The position numbers and the translations under genes were made by a program. Shown piece by piece: positions 4,096 through 9,569 of a stretch of 9,569 nt of DNA. Location of the stretch: NCBI GenBank assembly GCA_964452635.1, contig CAYVMP010000022.1, positions 1 to 9,569 of the forward strand, written 5' to 3'. The notes under the pieces are model-generated. The model searched no databases. It was given only the letters and a program-made list of their open reading frames with translations, and was not told where the DNA came from. Position 1 is the stretch's first letter; every line of letters begins with the position of its first letter. This DNA comes from CAYVMP01 sp964452635 (GTDB taxonomy: Bacteria > Patescibacteriota > Minisyncoccia > Phycocordibacterales > DATDWN01).

Positions 4096-4581
4096 GTGCT
4101 GAAAGTATTTTGTTTTTTCTTTTTTTCTAGCTACATGTTTGCATGTAGTTGTGTAAAACAAGGGGTCGTCGCCGACCTTGCGGATTCTGATGCGGTTTTT
4201 ATTGGAGTAGTTTCTGGGGTTCGATATATGGAGAAAGGTGTTGCACCTCGAGTAATTGTTACCTTCGATGTTTCGGGGGTTTGGAAAGGTGTGGTTGGCA
4301 AGCAGGCCAAACTTCACACGTATGTAAACTCATCTTCCTGTGAGGGATGGTCTCGTTTCGAGAAGGGAAAAGAATACGTTGTTTTTGCTACCACACGAAA
4401 AGTCGATGAGTGGTTGGGTCGGAAGAAATCAGATTTTTTTGGTAGTCGTAGTGTGTTGGTTGGTACCGAACTGCCTGTGCGGGGTAGTCAAATACTGGGT
4501 ATTACGTGCTCAGAAACAAGTCTTGTAACGGACTCTGTTCGAGAGGATTTAAAAAAAATAGGGGTTCCTAAAATACCCTAA
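4096..4581 (+). CDS. TIMP/NTR-like secreted or lipid-anchored protein
   Basis: The protein has 161 residues with start GTG 4096, supported by AGGAGAG at 4083-4089. Residues 1-16 are a short hydrophobic signal segment ending at Cys17. The mature N-terminus Cys-Ser-Cys (17-19), then SDAVFIGVVSG (31-41), VTFDVSGVWKG (55-65), SSSCEGWSRFEKGKEYVVFA (79-98) and ITCSETSLVTDSVREDL (136-152), follow the pattern I know for bacterial TIMP-like (netrin/OB-fold) domains. Cys17, 19, 82 and 138 would pair as disulfides. MFAC before Cys17 is a poor lipobox, so lipoprotein anchoring is uncertain. It probably acts outside the membrane; its target is unknown. It is transcribed alone, between the tRNA-Leu element and a terminator. 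Confidence 0.7.
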   Translation: MLKVFCFFFFSSYMFACSCVKQGVVADLADSDAVFIGVVSGVRYMEKGVAPRVIVTFDVSGVWKGVVGKQAKLHTYVNSSSCEGWSRFEKGKEYVVFATTRKVDEWLGRKKSDFFGSRSVLVGTELPVRGSQILGITCSETSLVTDSVREDLKKIGVPKIP

Positions 4582-4597
4582 CGATTGCGAAATGAGC

Positions 4598-4634
4598 AGG
4601 CCAGCGTCCAAAAGGATTCTGGCCTATTTTTTTT
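4598..4634 (+). terminator. Terminator of the 4096 gene
   Basis: Stem AGGCCAG/CTGGCCT (4598-4604/4619-4625) with an inner TCC-AAAA-GGA is followed by A and then eight T. Confidence 0.9.
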
Positions 4635-4640
4635 AATCAA

Positions 4641-4667
4641 ATCCCCGACTATACACTAGTCGGGGAT
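4641..4667. terminator. Hairpin between convergent genes, possibly a bidirectional terminator
   Basis: A perfect 10-bp stem ATCCCCGACT/AGTCGGGGAT (4641-4650/4658-4667) is followed on the plus strand by AGTTTTTC and on the minus strand by TTGATT, a weak tail. It covers the last six codons and the stop of the minus-strand gene 4649-5077. It most likely ends that gene and backs up the plus-strand terminator. Confidence 0.6.
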
Positions 4668-5077
4668 AGTTTTTCAAGAATATTATTGAGGTTTTTTGCG
4701 GCATCCGATATTAACTTTGCTGGAATATTATGTTGTCGGAGCATTTGCTCCAGTGTACCTTGATCTATTTGATCAAGGTGGTATTTTCCATTTCCATCCA
4801 TCCTAACACAATATCTGTGGGTGCATGCAAACTGAATGATATCATCAAGAAGGGTGTACCGTCCTTTTGCGATAACTGCAAATTCCTTGAGGAATTCACG
4901 GTACTCACTCATGTGTTTTTCTTTAAATTTCCCCCATGCACAATGGAGCGTATCTCCACTGTATATGCTTTCAAAAGAGAGATCGTTTCCAATCCCTCTC
5001 CATTTACCATCGAGTGAACACAGCACACCGATGGTAAACCAGTCTACACGATGATTGCGATCAAAGAAACTTGCCAT
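4649..5077 (-). CDS. Hypothetical protein, unknown family
   Basis: The protein has 142 residues. ATG 5077 is preferred over the ATG at 5098 because GGAGG (plus 5084-5088) lies six bases before it, and the upstream ATG overlaps that site. I do not recognise the family. No membrane segment or signal peptide is visible. The sequence has an aromatic-rich N-terminal half (DWFTIGVLCSLDGKWRGIG) and a helical C-terminal part (DQIDQGTLEQMLRQHN onward). Like the 527 gene, the DNA contains perfect inverted repeats: a 10-bp pair at 5003-5012/5029-5038 and a 9-bp pair at 4757-4765/4771-4779. The stop codon falls inside a terminator-like hairpin. It may be an accessory cassette gene. Confidence 0.65.
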   Translation of the reverse strand: MASFFDRNHRVDWFTIGVLCSLDGKWRGIGNDLSFESIYSGDTLHCAWGKFKEKHMSEYREFLKEFAVIAKGRYTLLDDIIQFACTHRYCVRMDGNGKYHLDQIDQGTLEQMLRQHNIPAKLISDAAKNLNNILEKLSPTSV

Positions 5078-5148
5078 CTGTGACCTCCATGAACACACTA
5101 GCAGATTTTCAGTATCGTGTCATGCTACACCGAGAGCATGCCCACACA

Positions 5149-5367
5149 CTAAAGTCGTTCAAGTGCCTTGAGGTTTTGTTCTGGTAAATAGAGAATGATA
5201 ATACCAAGTACTATACCAAGGATTGCTGTAATGATGTGGTTACTACCGAAAAACCAAATGTCGAATTGATCAAATATAATCCAGATACCTCTCCAAATAA
5301 GCACAATACCGATTGCAGTTGAAATGTTTTTAATAAAATATGAAAAACCAAAATGATGTTGTCGCAT
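5149..5367 (-). CDS. Small two-helix membrane protein
   Basis: The protein has 72 residues. Two hydrophobic helices lie at about 14-32 (NISTAIGIVLIWRGIWIIF) and 44-61 (HIITAILGIVLGIIILYL), joined by an aromatic linker DQFDIWFFGSN; the C-terminus LPEQNLKALERL is charged. I recall similar small proteins in CPR genomes (GIV.IWRGIW...DxxDxxFFG..H pattern), but their function is unknown to me. GTAGG sits seven bases before the ATG. It is divergent from the membrane protein at 5423. A 6-bp hairpin CATGCT/AGCATG (5121-5140) lies between it and the next minus-strand gene, without a T tract. Confidence 0.7.
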   Translation of the reverse strand: MRQHHFGFSYFIKNISTAIGIVLIWRGIWIIFDQFDIWFFGSNHIITAILGIVLGIIILYLPEQNLKALERL

Positions 5368-5415
5368 GTACCTACTATACTAGATACAGCAAACTATTTA
5401 AAGTACGTGTGTGCA

Positions 5416-5424
5416 TGGTACAAT
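5416..5424 (+). promoter_or_regulatory. Extended -10 promoter at the start of the 5423 gene
   Basis: TGGTACAAT matches TG-N-TANNNT. Its last two bases overlap the ATG at 5423, so if it is used the mRNA would begin near 5430 and translation would start at GTG 5435. Confidence 0.4.
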
Positions 5425-5995
5425 GGTAATCATTGTGAATACAGAAACAAAACCAATTATACAAGACATCTCTGTGGTGGTACTCAGTGTTCTCGTCGCT
5501 GTCATGCTTGTTCAGACGGGATCTTTGCACACACTCCTCCTCTCTACCAAAGAATACGAAGTGTTTTCTAGTTTTTTTGCTGGAATGTTCTTTACATCTG
5601 TATTTACGACCGCCCCTGCTATTGTTGCGCTCGGTGAGATAGCAACTCAAGGAAATTTGTTTGTTGTTTCTGTTCTCGGAGCAGTGGGTGCAATGTGTGG
5701 TGATGCACTCATTTTTGCTTTTGTGAAAAATAAACTCTCGGAACATGTGTCACTTCTTATCGGACAGCAAACACGGAGAAAAAGAGTTCGCCATTTTTTT
5801 AAGTCTCGATTGTTTCGTATTTTTTCGTTTGTACTGGGAGGTATTATCATTGCTTCACCACTACCAGATGAGCTTGGTATTGGTCTCATGGGTATATCAA
5901 AAATGAAGACACGATATTTTTTGGTTCTTTCGTTTGCTTTTAATTTCATTGGAATACTTCTCATTGGTATTACCGCACGTGCATTGGTTGGGTAG
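5423..5995 (+). CDS. Multi-pass membrane protein, unknown function
   Basis: The protein has 190 residues from ATG 5423. GTG 5411 and GTG 5435 are alternative in-frame starts, and the promoter-like TGGTACAAT at 5416 favours GTG 5435 with an almost leaderless mRNA. There are about five hydrophobic segments, near residues 15-31, 50-70, 78-98, 130-148 and 165-185. A basic loop QQTRRKRVRHFFKSR stands between the third and fourth, probably cytoplasmic. The motif SPLPDELGIGLMGISKMKT, followed by FNFIGILLIG, recalls small membrane proteins of CPR genomes and loosely the VTT/DedA type; I would not assign a transport role. It is a single gene with no visible terminator before the SPFH promoter. Confidence 0.75.
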   Translation: MVIIVNTETKPIIQDISVVVLSVLVAVMLVQTGSLHTLLLSTKEYEVFSSFFAGMFFTSVFTTAPAIVALGEIATQGNLFVVSVLGAVGAMCGDALIFAFVKNKLSEHVSLLIGQQTRRKRVRHFFKSRLFRIFSFVLGGIIIASPLPDELGIGLMGISKMKTRYFLVLSFAFNFIGILLIGITARALVG

Positions 5996-6021
5996 GTGGG
6001 GGGTGTAAATAGTGTATATTT

Positions 6022-6030
6022 TGGTATACT
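6022..6030 (+). promoter_or_regulatory. Extended -10 promoter of the SPFH gene
   Basis: TGGTATACT is identical to the box at 8816-8824. It predicts a start near 6037 and a leader of about 20 nt. No clear -35. Confidence 0.55.
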
Positions 6031-6057
6031 TGGGGTGTTATTCACTAAATTAATACC

Positions 6058-6810
6058 ATGTATATCATAATCATACTGTTGGTTTTGTTGGTAGTAAGTT
6101 CTCTCCGCGTAGTTAAGGAATACGAACGAGGTGTTATATTTTTCCTTGGTAAATGCACAGGTATTCGTGGTCCGGGACTCATACTCCTCATTCCTATCTT
6201 TGAGCAGATGACTCGGGTACAGTTGCGCACGGTCACAATGGATATCCCGTCACAGAAAATCATCACACGTGACAATGTGTCTATTGATATTGCTGCTGTC
6301 GCATATTATCACGTCGTCGATCCAGTGAAGGCGACGATAGCAATCGAAGATGTGTACAATGCGGTCAACCAGATTAGTCAGACCACAGTTCGTAATGTAG
6401 TTGGACAATTCCAACTTGATCAATTACTCTCACAAACACTCGATATTAATTTACAAATAAAAGACGTCATTGATGGACACACTGAACCATGGGGTGTGCA
6501 AGTGACCGCAGTTGAAATCAAAGATATTTTCCTTCCAGAAAACATGCAACGTGCAATGGCAAAGGAGGCCGAGGCAGAGCGTGAGAGACGTGCGAAGATT
6601 GTTGCAGCCGAGGGTGAGCTACAAGCATCTACTAAACTTGGCGAAGCGGCAGACATCATGGCACAGCATCCAGTGGCACTTCAGCTTCGTACACTTCAAA
6701 CAATGGCAGAGATTAGTGTCGAGAAAAACTCAACAATTATTTTCCCCGCACAATTCATGACCACTGTACACGAGGCAGTCGCGATGATTAAAGGGGATAT
6801 GAAGAAGTAG
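6058..6810 (+). CDS. SPFH/slipin (stomatin-like) membrane protein
   Basis: SPFH proteins oligomerise on the membrane and organise microdomains or regulate proteases. The 250-residue protein has one N-terminal hydrophobic segment (2-14), then the slipin pattern VVKEYERGVIFFLGK (18-32), GPGLILLIPIFEQM, VTMDIPSQKIITRDNVSIDIAAVAYYHV (60-87), the IEDVYNAVNQISQTTVRNVVGQFQLDQLL stretch, and WGVQVTAVEIKDIFLPENMQRAMAKEAEAERERRAKIVAAEGE leading into a coiled coil. Length and order fit bacterial slipins. The usual partner NfeD is not adjacent. No Shine-Dalgarno is visible; the leader is short. The next plus-strand unit is tRNA-His. Confidence 0.92.
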   Translation: MYIIIILLVLLVVSSLRVVKEYERGVIFFLGKCTGIRGPGLILLIPIFEQMTRVQLRTVTMDIPSQKIITRDNVSIDIAAVAYYHVVDPVKATIAIEDVYNAVNQISQTTVRNVVGQFQLDQLLSQTLDINLQIKDVIDGHTEPWGVQVTAVEIKDIFLPENMQRAMAKEAEAERERRAKIVAAEGELQASTKLGEAADIMAQHPVALQLRTLQTMAEISVEKNSTIIFPAQFMTTVHEAVAMIKGDMKK

Positions 6811-6855
6811 AAGGAGGATTGGGACAAACCTCTGCTGGATTTTAGTCTGTTTCTC

Positions 6856-6864
6856 TGGTATAAA
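6856..6864 (+). promoter_or_regulatory. Extended -10 promoter of tRNA-His
   Basis: TGGTATAAA has a TGGATT at 6836-6841 at 17-bp spacing as a weak -35. The predicted start is near 6871, inside the leader hairpin. Confidence 0.45.
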
Positions 6865-6867
6865 GAG

Positions 6868-6892
6868 TATTCATGTGTGTATCACATGAATA
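6868..6892 (+). promoter_or_regulatory. Perfect hairpin just before tRNA-His
   Basis: TATTCATGTG/CACATGAATA (6868-6877/6883-6892), with loop TGTAT, ends three bases before the tRNA. It may be a leader hairpin or an operator overlapping the transcription start. A second pairing, AAAGAGTATT (6862-6871) with AATACTCTTT (6974-6983), encloses the tRNA and competes for TATT. Confidence 0.5.
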
Positions 6893-6895
6893 AAT

Positions 6896-6967
6896 GGTGG
6901 CTATGGTGTAGTGGTAACACAGAAGCTTGTGGAGCTTTTATCGAGAGTTCAATTCTCTCTAGCCACC
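6896..6967 (+). tRNA. tRNA-His, anticodon GUG, with encoded G-1
   Basis: The extra G-1 (6896) opposite C73 (6967) is the histidine identity element. The acceptor GTGGCTA/TAGCCAC is perfect, the D stem is GTGT/ACAC, the anticodon stem GAAGC/GCTTT has loop TTGTGGA (anticodon GTG at 6929-6931), and the T arm is GAGAG-TTCAATT-CTCTC. The variable loop is short (TATC). CCA is not encoded. A T5 run follows at 6981, without a separate hairpin. Confidence 0.95.
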
Positions 6968-6997
6968 CAATCTAATACTCTTTTTCTGTAAGGATGT

Positions 6998-7027
6998 TTG
7001 GGTGTGATCAGAATAATTTGATATAAT
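6998..7027 (+). promoter_or_regulatory. Promoter of the 7035-7490 gene pair, leaderless
   Basis: TTGGGT (6998-7003), 18 bp, then TGATATAAT (7019-7027), an extended -10 with a consensus TATAAT. Transcription would begin at about 7034-7035, at the ATG itself. Confidence 0.65.
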
Positions 7028-7034
7028 GTGTGAT

Positions 7035-7478
7035 ATGAGTTTTGAATTTCCTGATAACCAAGAAGCTGTGCAAATTGAGTTTGATTGTAAGGGGCACTAC
7101 GGAGAATCAGTAGGGAGTATTATTGTACACGATTTTACCTTGAGTGAAATACCACAAGGAACATTTGAATTGGATGGTTATATTGATACAGCACAAGGTC
7201 AATTTGCTTTTCAGGGTAATGTTGAAGATGCAAAAAAAGCTATCTTACAAATAAAGGAATACATGCAAGTTCCAGTTCTTAGAAAGGAACTTGAAGAATT
7301 ATCTAATAAATTAGTTAGTAAGGAGCAGGAAATGTATAGGTATAGTTCACAAGGAGAGGATAACTTTGATCGGTGGACAGAAGTAAAACAAGAGAAGGAA
7401 ACTCTTGATAAGGAAAAAACACGATTAAAACAAAAAATACAATCATTTGAAAATTCTGTGTCATCTTACAAAATATAA
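7035..7478 (+). CDS. Hypothetical protein with C-terminal coiled coil
   Basis: The protein has 147 residues. An ATG at 7026 is in frame but lies inside the TATAAT box, so ATG 7035 is the likely start and the mRNA is probably leaderless. Residues 1-75 look like a beta-rich domain (SVGSIIVHDFTLSEIPQGTFELDGYID). Residues 85-147 are a charged heptad-like helix (VLRKELEELSNKLVSKEQEMYRY, then EVKQEKETLDKEKTRLKQKIQSFENS), i.e. a coiled coil. I do not recognise the family. It is 11 bp upstream of the Nudix gene and shares its AT-rich composition, so the two form an operon. Confidence 0.7.
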   Translation: MSFEFPDNQEAVQIEFDCKGHYGESVGSIIVHDFTLSEIPQGTFELDGYIDTAQGQFAFQGNVEDAKKAILQIKEYMQVPVLRKELEELSNKLVSKEQEMYRYSSQGEDNFDRWTEVKQEKETLDKEKTRLKQKIQSFENSVSSYKI

Positions 7479-7489
7479 TCTAACGTACC

Positions 7490-8008
7490 ATGCATAATCT
7501 AAACGATATAAAAAATATGTATCCAGATGTTGATGTTAATGAAGATGATGGTGCTGATTCGTACAGAGAAGGACTTCCTGTAATAGAACGTGATCCTGTT
7601 GCTGTCATTATTAAACATCCGACTGAGAACATGTATCTCGTTGCGCAATGGAAAGGTGTTGTGTGGAACGGTTTTTTGACCGGTGGAATTGAGGATGGAG
7701 ATTCACTTGAGACAACTGTGAAAAAAGAAATTCACGAAGAAACTGGTTTTAAACATGTTTCGAGAATCGTACCAATGGACTGTGTGTCACACGCATTATT
7801 TTTTCATCCAGTAAAGAAGGTGAATCGTTTGGCACACTATCATCTGGTCTTTGCTGAACTTGTAGATTTAGAAAAAGATGAAGTTTCTGAAATAGAAAAA
7901 AATATTGCAGATTTCGTATGGGTTCCTTATGGTGAGGTTTTGGAAATGTTAACTCGAAACAGTATAAAAACACTGTGGAAATTTTATATGGATAATAAAG
8001 TTGTTTAA
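7490..8008 (+). CDS. Nudix hydrolase, like the Nudix domain of CPR leucyl-tRNA synthetases
   Basis: Nudix proteins usually hydrolyse a nucleoside diphosphate linked to another group. The 172-residue protein has the Nudix box at 65-87: G65-x5-D71-x7-K79-E80-I81-x-E83-E84-x-G86-F87. The metal-binding EExG is intact, but the family's first E is D and its R is K, so activity may be altered. The frame around it (VAVIIKHPTENMYLVAQWK, FLTGGIEDG, VNRLAHYHLVFAEL, FVWVPYGEV) matches the Nudix domain I remember inserted in Patescibacteria leucyl-tRNA synthetases, here as a separate protein. That likeness is from memory. It is second gene of an operon with the coiled-coil protein. Its substrate is unknown. 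Confidence 0.85.
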   Translation: MHNLNDIKNMYPDVDVNEDDGADSYREGLPVIERDPVAVIIKHPTENMYLVAQWKGVVWNGFLTGGIEDGDSLETTVKKEIHEETGFKHVSRIVPMDCVSHALFFHPVKKVNRLAHYHLVFAELVDLEKDEVSEIEKNIADFVWVPYGEVLEMLTRNSIKTLWKFYMDNKVV

Positions 8009-8034
8009 AAATAACTTACTGCCTTTGATTTTTT

Positions 8035-8043
8035 TGATATACT
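8035..8043 (+). promoter_or_regulatory. Extended -10 promoter of the DoxX gene
   Basis: TGATATACT predicts a start near 8050 and a ~22-nt leader; no clear -35 is seen. Confidence 0.5.
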
Positions 8044-8071
8044 ATATGCATTATCATCTAGTCTATATGGT

Positions 8072-8599
8072 ATGTCGTACATAATCATTGAGGAGTCGTC
8101 ATTGTCAAAGTTTTTCTTTTCGAATACAAAAATGGCGTGGTTTTGGTTGGTAGTGCGAGTGTATGTGGGATGGGAGTGGTTGCAGGCAGGTATTGAAAAG
8201 GTAGTTAACCCTGTATGGGTTGGAGGAGATGCGGGAGGCGCGCTCGCTGGATTTATAAAAGGAGCACTTTCAAAAACATCGGGAATGCACCCTGATGTTA
8301 CGGGTTGGTATGCATCATTTCTTCAGACTGTGGTACTGCCACATGTATCGCTGTGGTCACACATGGTTGCGTATGGGGAAGTGCTCGTCGGACTCGCACT
8401 TATCGCTGGTGTAGTGACTGGCATCGCCGCATTTTTCGGTTTATTCATGAATCTAAACTATCTACTTGCTGGTACAGTGAGTACGAATCCAATTCTCTTT
8501 ACGCTGAGTATTGGACTCATGCTTGCGTGGAAAATAGCTGGGTATATTGGACTTGATCGGTTTGTAATGAGGTTTTTCCTTCATCCACGACAGGTTTAA
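8072..8599 (+). CDS. DoxX-family membrane protein
   Basis: DoxX-family proteins are four-helix inner-membrane proteins linked in various bacteria to quinone or sulfur redox chemistry and redox stress. The protein has 175 residues. The family's first helix WFWLVVRVYVGWEWLQAGIEKV (23-44) is followed by a loop holding NPVWVGG and GALAGFIKGAL, a second part WSHMVAYGEVLVGLALIAGVVTGIAAFFGLFMNLNYLLAG (90-129) and a final helix TLSIGLMLAWKIAGYIGLDRF. This is the usual DoxX order and size. ATG 8072 was taken; ATG 8132 would cut off a non-conserved N-terminus. It is followed, 33 bp on, by a small membrane peptide gene, likely co-transcribed. Confidence 0.88.
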   Translation: MSYIIIEESSLSKFFFSNTKMAWFWLVVRVYVGWEWLQAGIEKVVNPVWVGGDAGGALAGFIKGALSKTSGMHPDVTGWYASFLQTVVLPHVSLWSHMVAYGEVLVGLALIAGVVTGIAAFFGLFMNLNYLLAGTVSTNPILFTLSIGLMLAWKIAGYIGLDRFVMRFFLHPRQV

Positions 8600-8632
8600 T
8601 GTATGGGATTAATAGTAATACCTAGTACACAT

Positions 8633-8743
8633 ATGAAATTTATAAGAATATTTCTTCTCATCCTTATTATTATCGGTATTGGACTTCTTCTCACACAGAA
8701 CATGTGGGTTCCACCCTTCGTGAATTGGATACTGAGTTTGTAA
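8633..8743 (+). CDS. Small membrane peptide, 36 residues
   Basis: The open frame reads MKFIRIFLLILIIIGIGLLL followed by TQNMWVPPFVNWILSL. There is one hydrophobic helix (about 5-20) behind a basic start (MKFIR), then a short amphipathic tail with two Trp and a Pro-Pro. An in-frame ATG at 8603 would add ten residues. It lies 33 bp after the DoxX gene and before a strong terminator, so it closes that transcript. It has a typical membrane-peptide composition, but with this length chance cannot be excluded. Confidence 0.55.
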   Translation: MKFIRIFLLILIIIGIGLLLTQNMWVPPFVNWILSL

Positions 8744-8765
8744 TATATCGAATTTTTCTGTTTTC

Positions 8766-8807
8766 AAATACAAAAAATCAGATAATGTCGTCTGATTTTT
8801 TGTATTT
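8766..8807. terminator. Terminator after the DoxX-small peptide unit
   Basis: A perfect 17-bp stem (8766-8782/8791-8807) with loop TAATGTCG has core ATCAGA/TCTGAT followed by TTTTTT in the 3' arm. The A-rich 5' arm makes it bidirectional in form. Confidence 0.85.
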
Positions 8808-8815
8808 AATTTCTG

Positions 8816-8824
8816 TGGTATACT
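8816..8824 (+). promoter_or_regulatory. Extended -10 promoter of the 8859 gene
   Basis: TGGTATACT is identical to the SPFH gene's box. The predicted start is near 8831, giving a ~28-nt leader. Confidence 0.55.
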
Positions 8825-8858
8825 GAACGTCCTTTATTAGTATGTAATCATAAAACAT

Positions 8859-9347
8859 ATGTATACACGAGAACAATTTTGGAAATCAGTGCAGGATGAG
8901 GTGCGAATTATCAAACATCTTGCAACCAAAATCCCAATAGGGCAGGAAGGATATCGTCCATCTGAGTCTCAGCGAAGTACACTTGAGCTTCTCCAGTACC
9001 TGAGTGCTACTGGTAGTACAACAATGAAAGTAATGCTCACTGAAAATACAAAATCATACGAGGATTATGTAGCATTTAAGGAGGATGTGACTGTTGCAAA
9101 TTTTGCTATGAAAATGGATATGCAAGAAGCAGATATGAAAAGTATGTTTGAGAAAATGACAGAGGATGATTTCAAAAAAGAATTTGATTATTACGGAATG
9201 AGAACAAAGGCAGAACATTTAGTTGAGGGGATGCTCAAAACTTTTGCCGCATATAGAATGCAACTCTTCCTCTATGTAAAGGCATGTGGTGCCCGAGTCT
9301 CAACATATGATGTGTGGATGGGAATTGATACCCCAGAGAAAAACTAA
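8859..9347 (+). CDS. DinB-like four-helix protein
   Basis: The protein has 162 residues. The N-terminal helix ending IIKHLATKIP (17-26), the motif GYRPSESQRSTLELLQYLS (31-49) and the C-terminal HLVEGMLKTFAAYRMQLFLYVKACG...STYDVWMGID (120-157) follow a pattern I associate with a DinB-superfamily group; the fold is a helical bundle that in other members binds a metal with three His. Only His20 and His120 are present, so a canonical His3 metal site is not evident. The role is unknown; the superfamily includes thiol transferases and many uncharacterised proteins. It begins 13 bp before the ABC exporter gene starts, so the two are probably one operon. Confidence 0.55.
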   Translation: MYTREQFWKSVQDEVRIIKHLATKIPIGQEGYRPSESQRSTLELLQYLSATGSTTMKVMLTENTKSYEDYVAFKEDVTVANFAMKMDMQEADMKSMFEKMTEDDFKKEFDYYGMRTKAEHLVEGMLKTFAAYRMQLFLYVKACGARVSTYDVWMGIDTPEKN

Positions 9348-9360
9348 CTCATTTGTTCTC

Positions 9361-9569
9361 ATGAAATTACTTTTTACCTATCTGAAAACATACTGGAAAC
9401 TATGTGTTGGTGTGCTCGTACTTGCATCCATCAACCAGATATTCTCTCTCCTCGATCCATATATTTTTCAGCATGTGATTGATGGGTACGCTACCAAGTT
9501 TAGTCAGTATACACTCGGAGAATTTCTTCGAGGTGTGGCATTTCTCATGTCTCTTGCTGTTGGTGTTGC
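9361..9569 (+). CDS. ABC exporter, N-terminal fragment cut by the window edge
   Basis: Only the first 69 codons are present: MKLLFTYLKTYWKLCVGVLV onward, with a first membrane helix at about 12-31, SLLDPYIFQHVIDGYAT, then the start of a second helix (LRGVAFLMSLAVGV). The pattern basic-aromatic helix, P-x-I-x-x-x-x-I-D-G is that of the membrane domain of half-size ABC exporters (permease fused to ATPase). Nucleotide-binding motifs lie outside the window, so substrate and completeness cannot be judged. No Shine-Dalgarno is clear; the gene follows the DinB-like gene by 13 bp. Confidence 0.75.
   Translation, partial: MKLLFTYLKTYWKLCVGVLVLASINQIFSLLDPYIFQHVIDGYATKFSQYTLGEFLRGVAFLMSLAVGV

Noticed and set aside
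5121..5140. Terminator at CATGCT/AGCATG
   Set aside because: The stem has only six pairs and no T tract on either strand.
5490..5498. Another copy of the GACGAGAAC element block (minus strand)
   Set aside because: It is nine bases inside a coding region with none of the element's stems around it, so it is a chance match.

Overview
The window looks like a piece of a small, gene-dense genome of a Patescibacteria (Candidate Phyla Radiation) bacterium, probably Parcubacteria-like. This is an inference from recognised families, not from a search. The genes are short and tightly packed, several small membrane proteins resemble families I associate with that group, a stand-alone Nudix protein resembles the Nudix domain I recall from CPR leucyl-tRNA synthetases, and the genetic code behaves as standard.

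Layout. Positions 1-1400 are an accessory cassette: a string of perfect hairpins (1-232), a structured ~200-nt repeat (copy A, 233-460), a pseudoknot-like leader (461-492), a phage-type hypothetical gene (527-1171), and a second copy of the repeat (1159-1350) ending at a strong terminator. Next, on the minus strand, comes tRNA-Val(UAC) with a structured element and a duplicated tRNA 3' end downstream of it. Positions 1693-3622 are a housekeeping operon: uppS, an RluA-type pseudouridine synthase and rplS, ended by a terminator. tRNA-Leu(GAG) follows, with a second copy of the same structured element and again a duplicated tRNA 3' end, plus a decayed third end. Then come a TIMP/NTR-like secreted protein (+), two minus-strand genes (an unknown protein and a two-helix membrane protein), a multi-pass membrane protein, an SPFH/slipin protein, tRNA-His(GUG), a coiled-coil hypothetical gene paired with the Nudix gene, a DoxX-family protein, a 36-residue membrane peptide, a DinB-like protein, and the first 69 codons of an ABC exporter cut by the window edge.

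The most interesting signals are non-coding. (1) Two homologous structured elements lie directly downstream of two different tRNA genes. Each ends in a copy of that tRNA's own 3' end from T-loop position 60 onward, with the same flanking bases. Their stems differ in sequence but keep their pairing, and the loops ACCA and GTCG are shared. They look like small tRNA-targeted integrative elements or a tRNA-linked structured RNA, and I do not recognise a described family. (2) A ~200-nt repeat flanking the phage-type gene has a compensatory base-pair change between its copies, which points to a conserved RNA. (3) The cassette, including its coding region, is packed with perfect inverted repeats far beyond chance.

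Promoters in the right half share an extended -10 pattern, TGRTAYMMT-like, often very close to the start codon, and at least one gene (7035) appears to be leaderless. All 14 complete genes stop with TAA or TAG.
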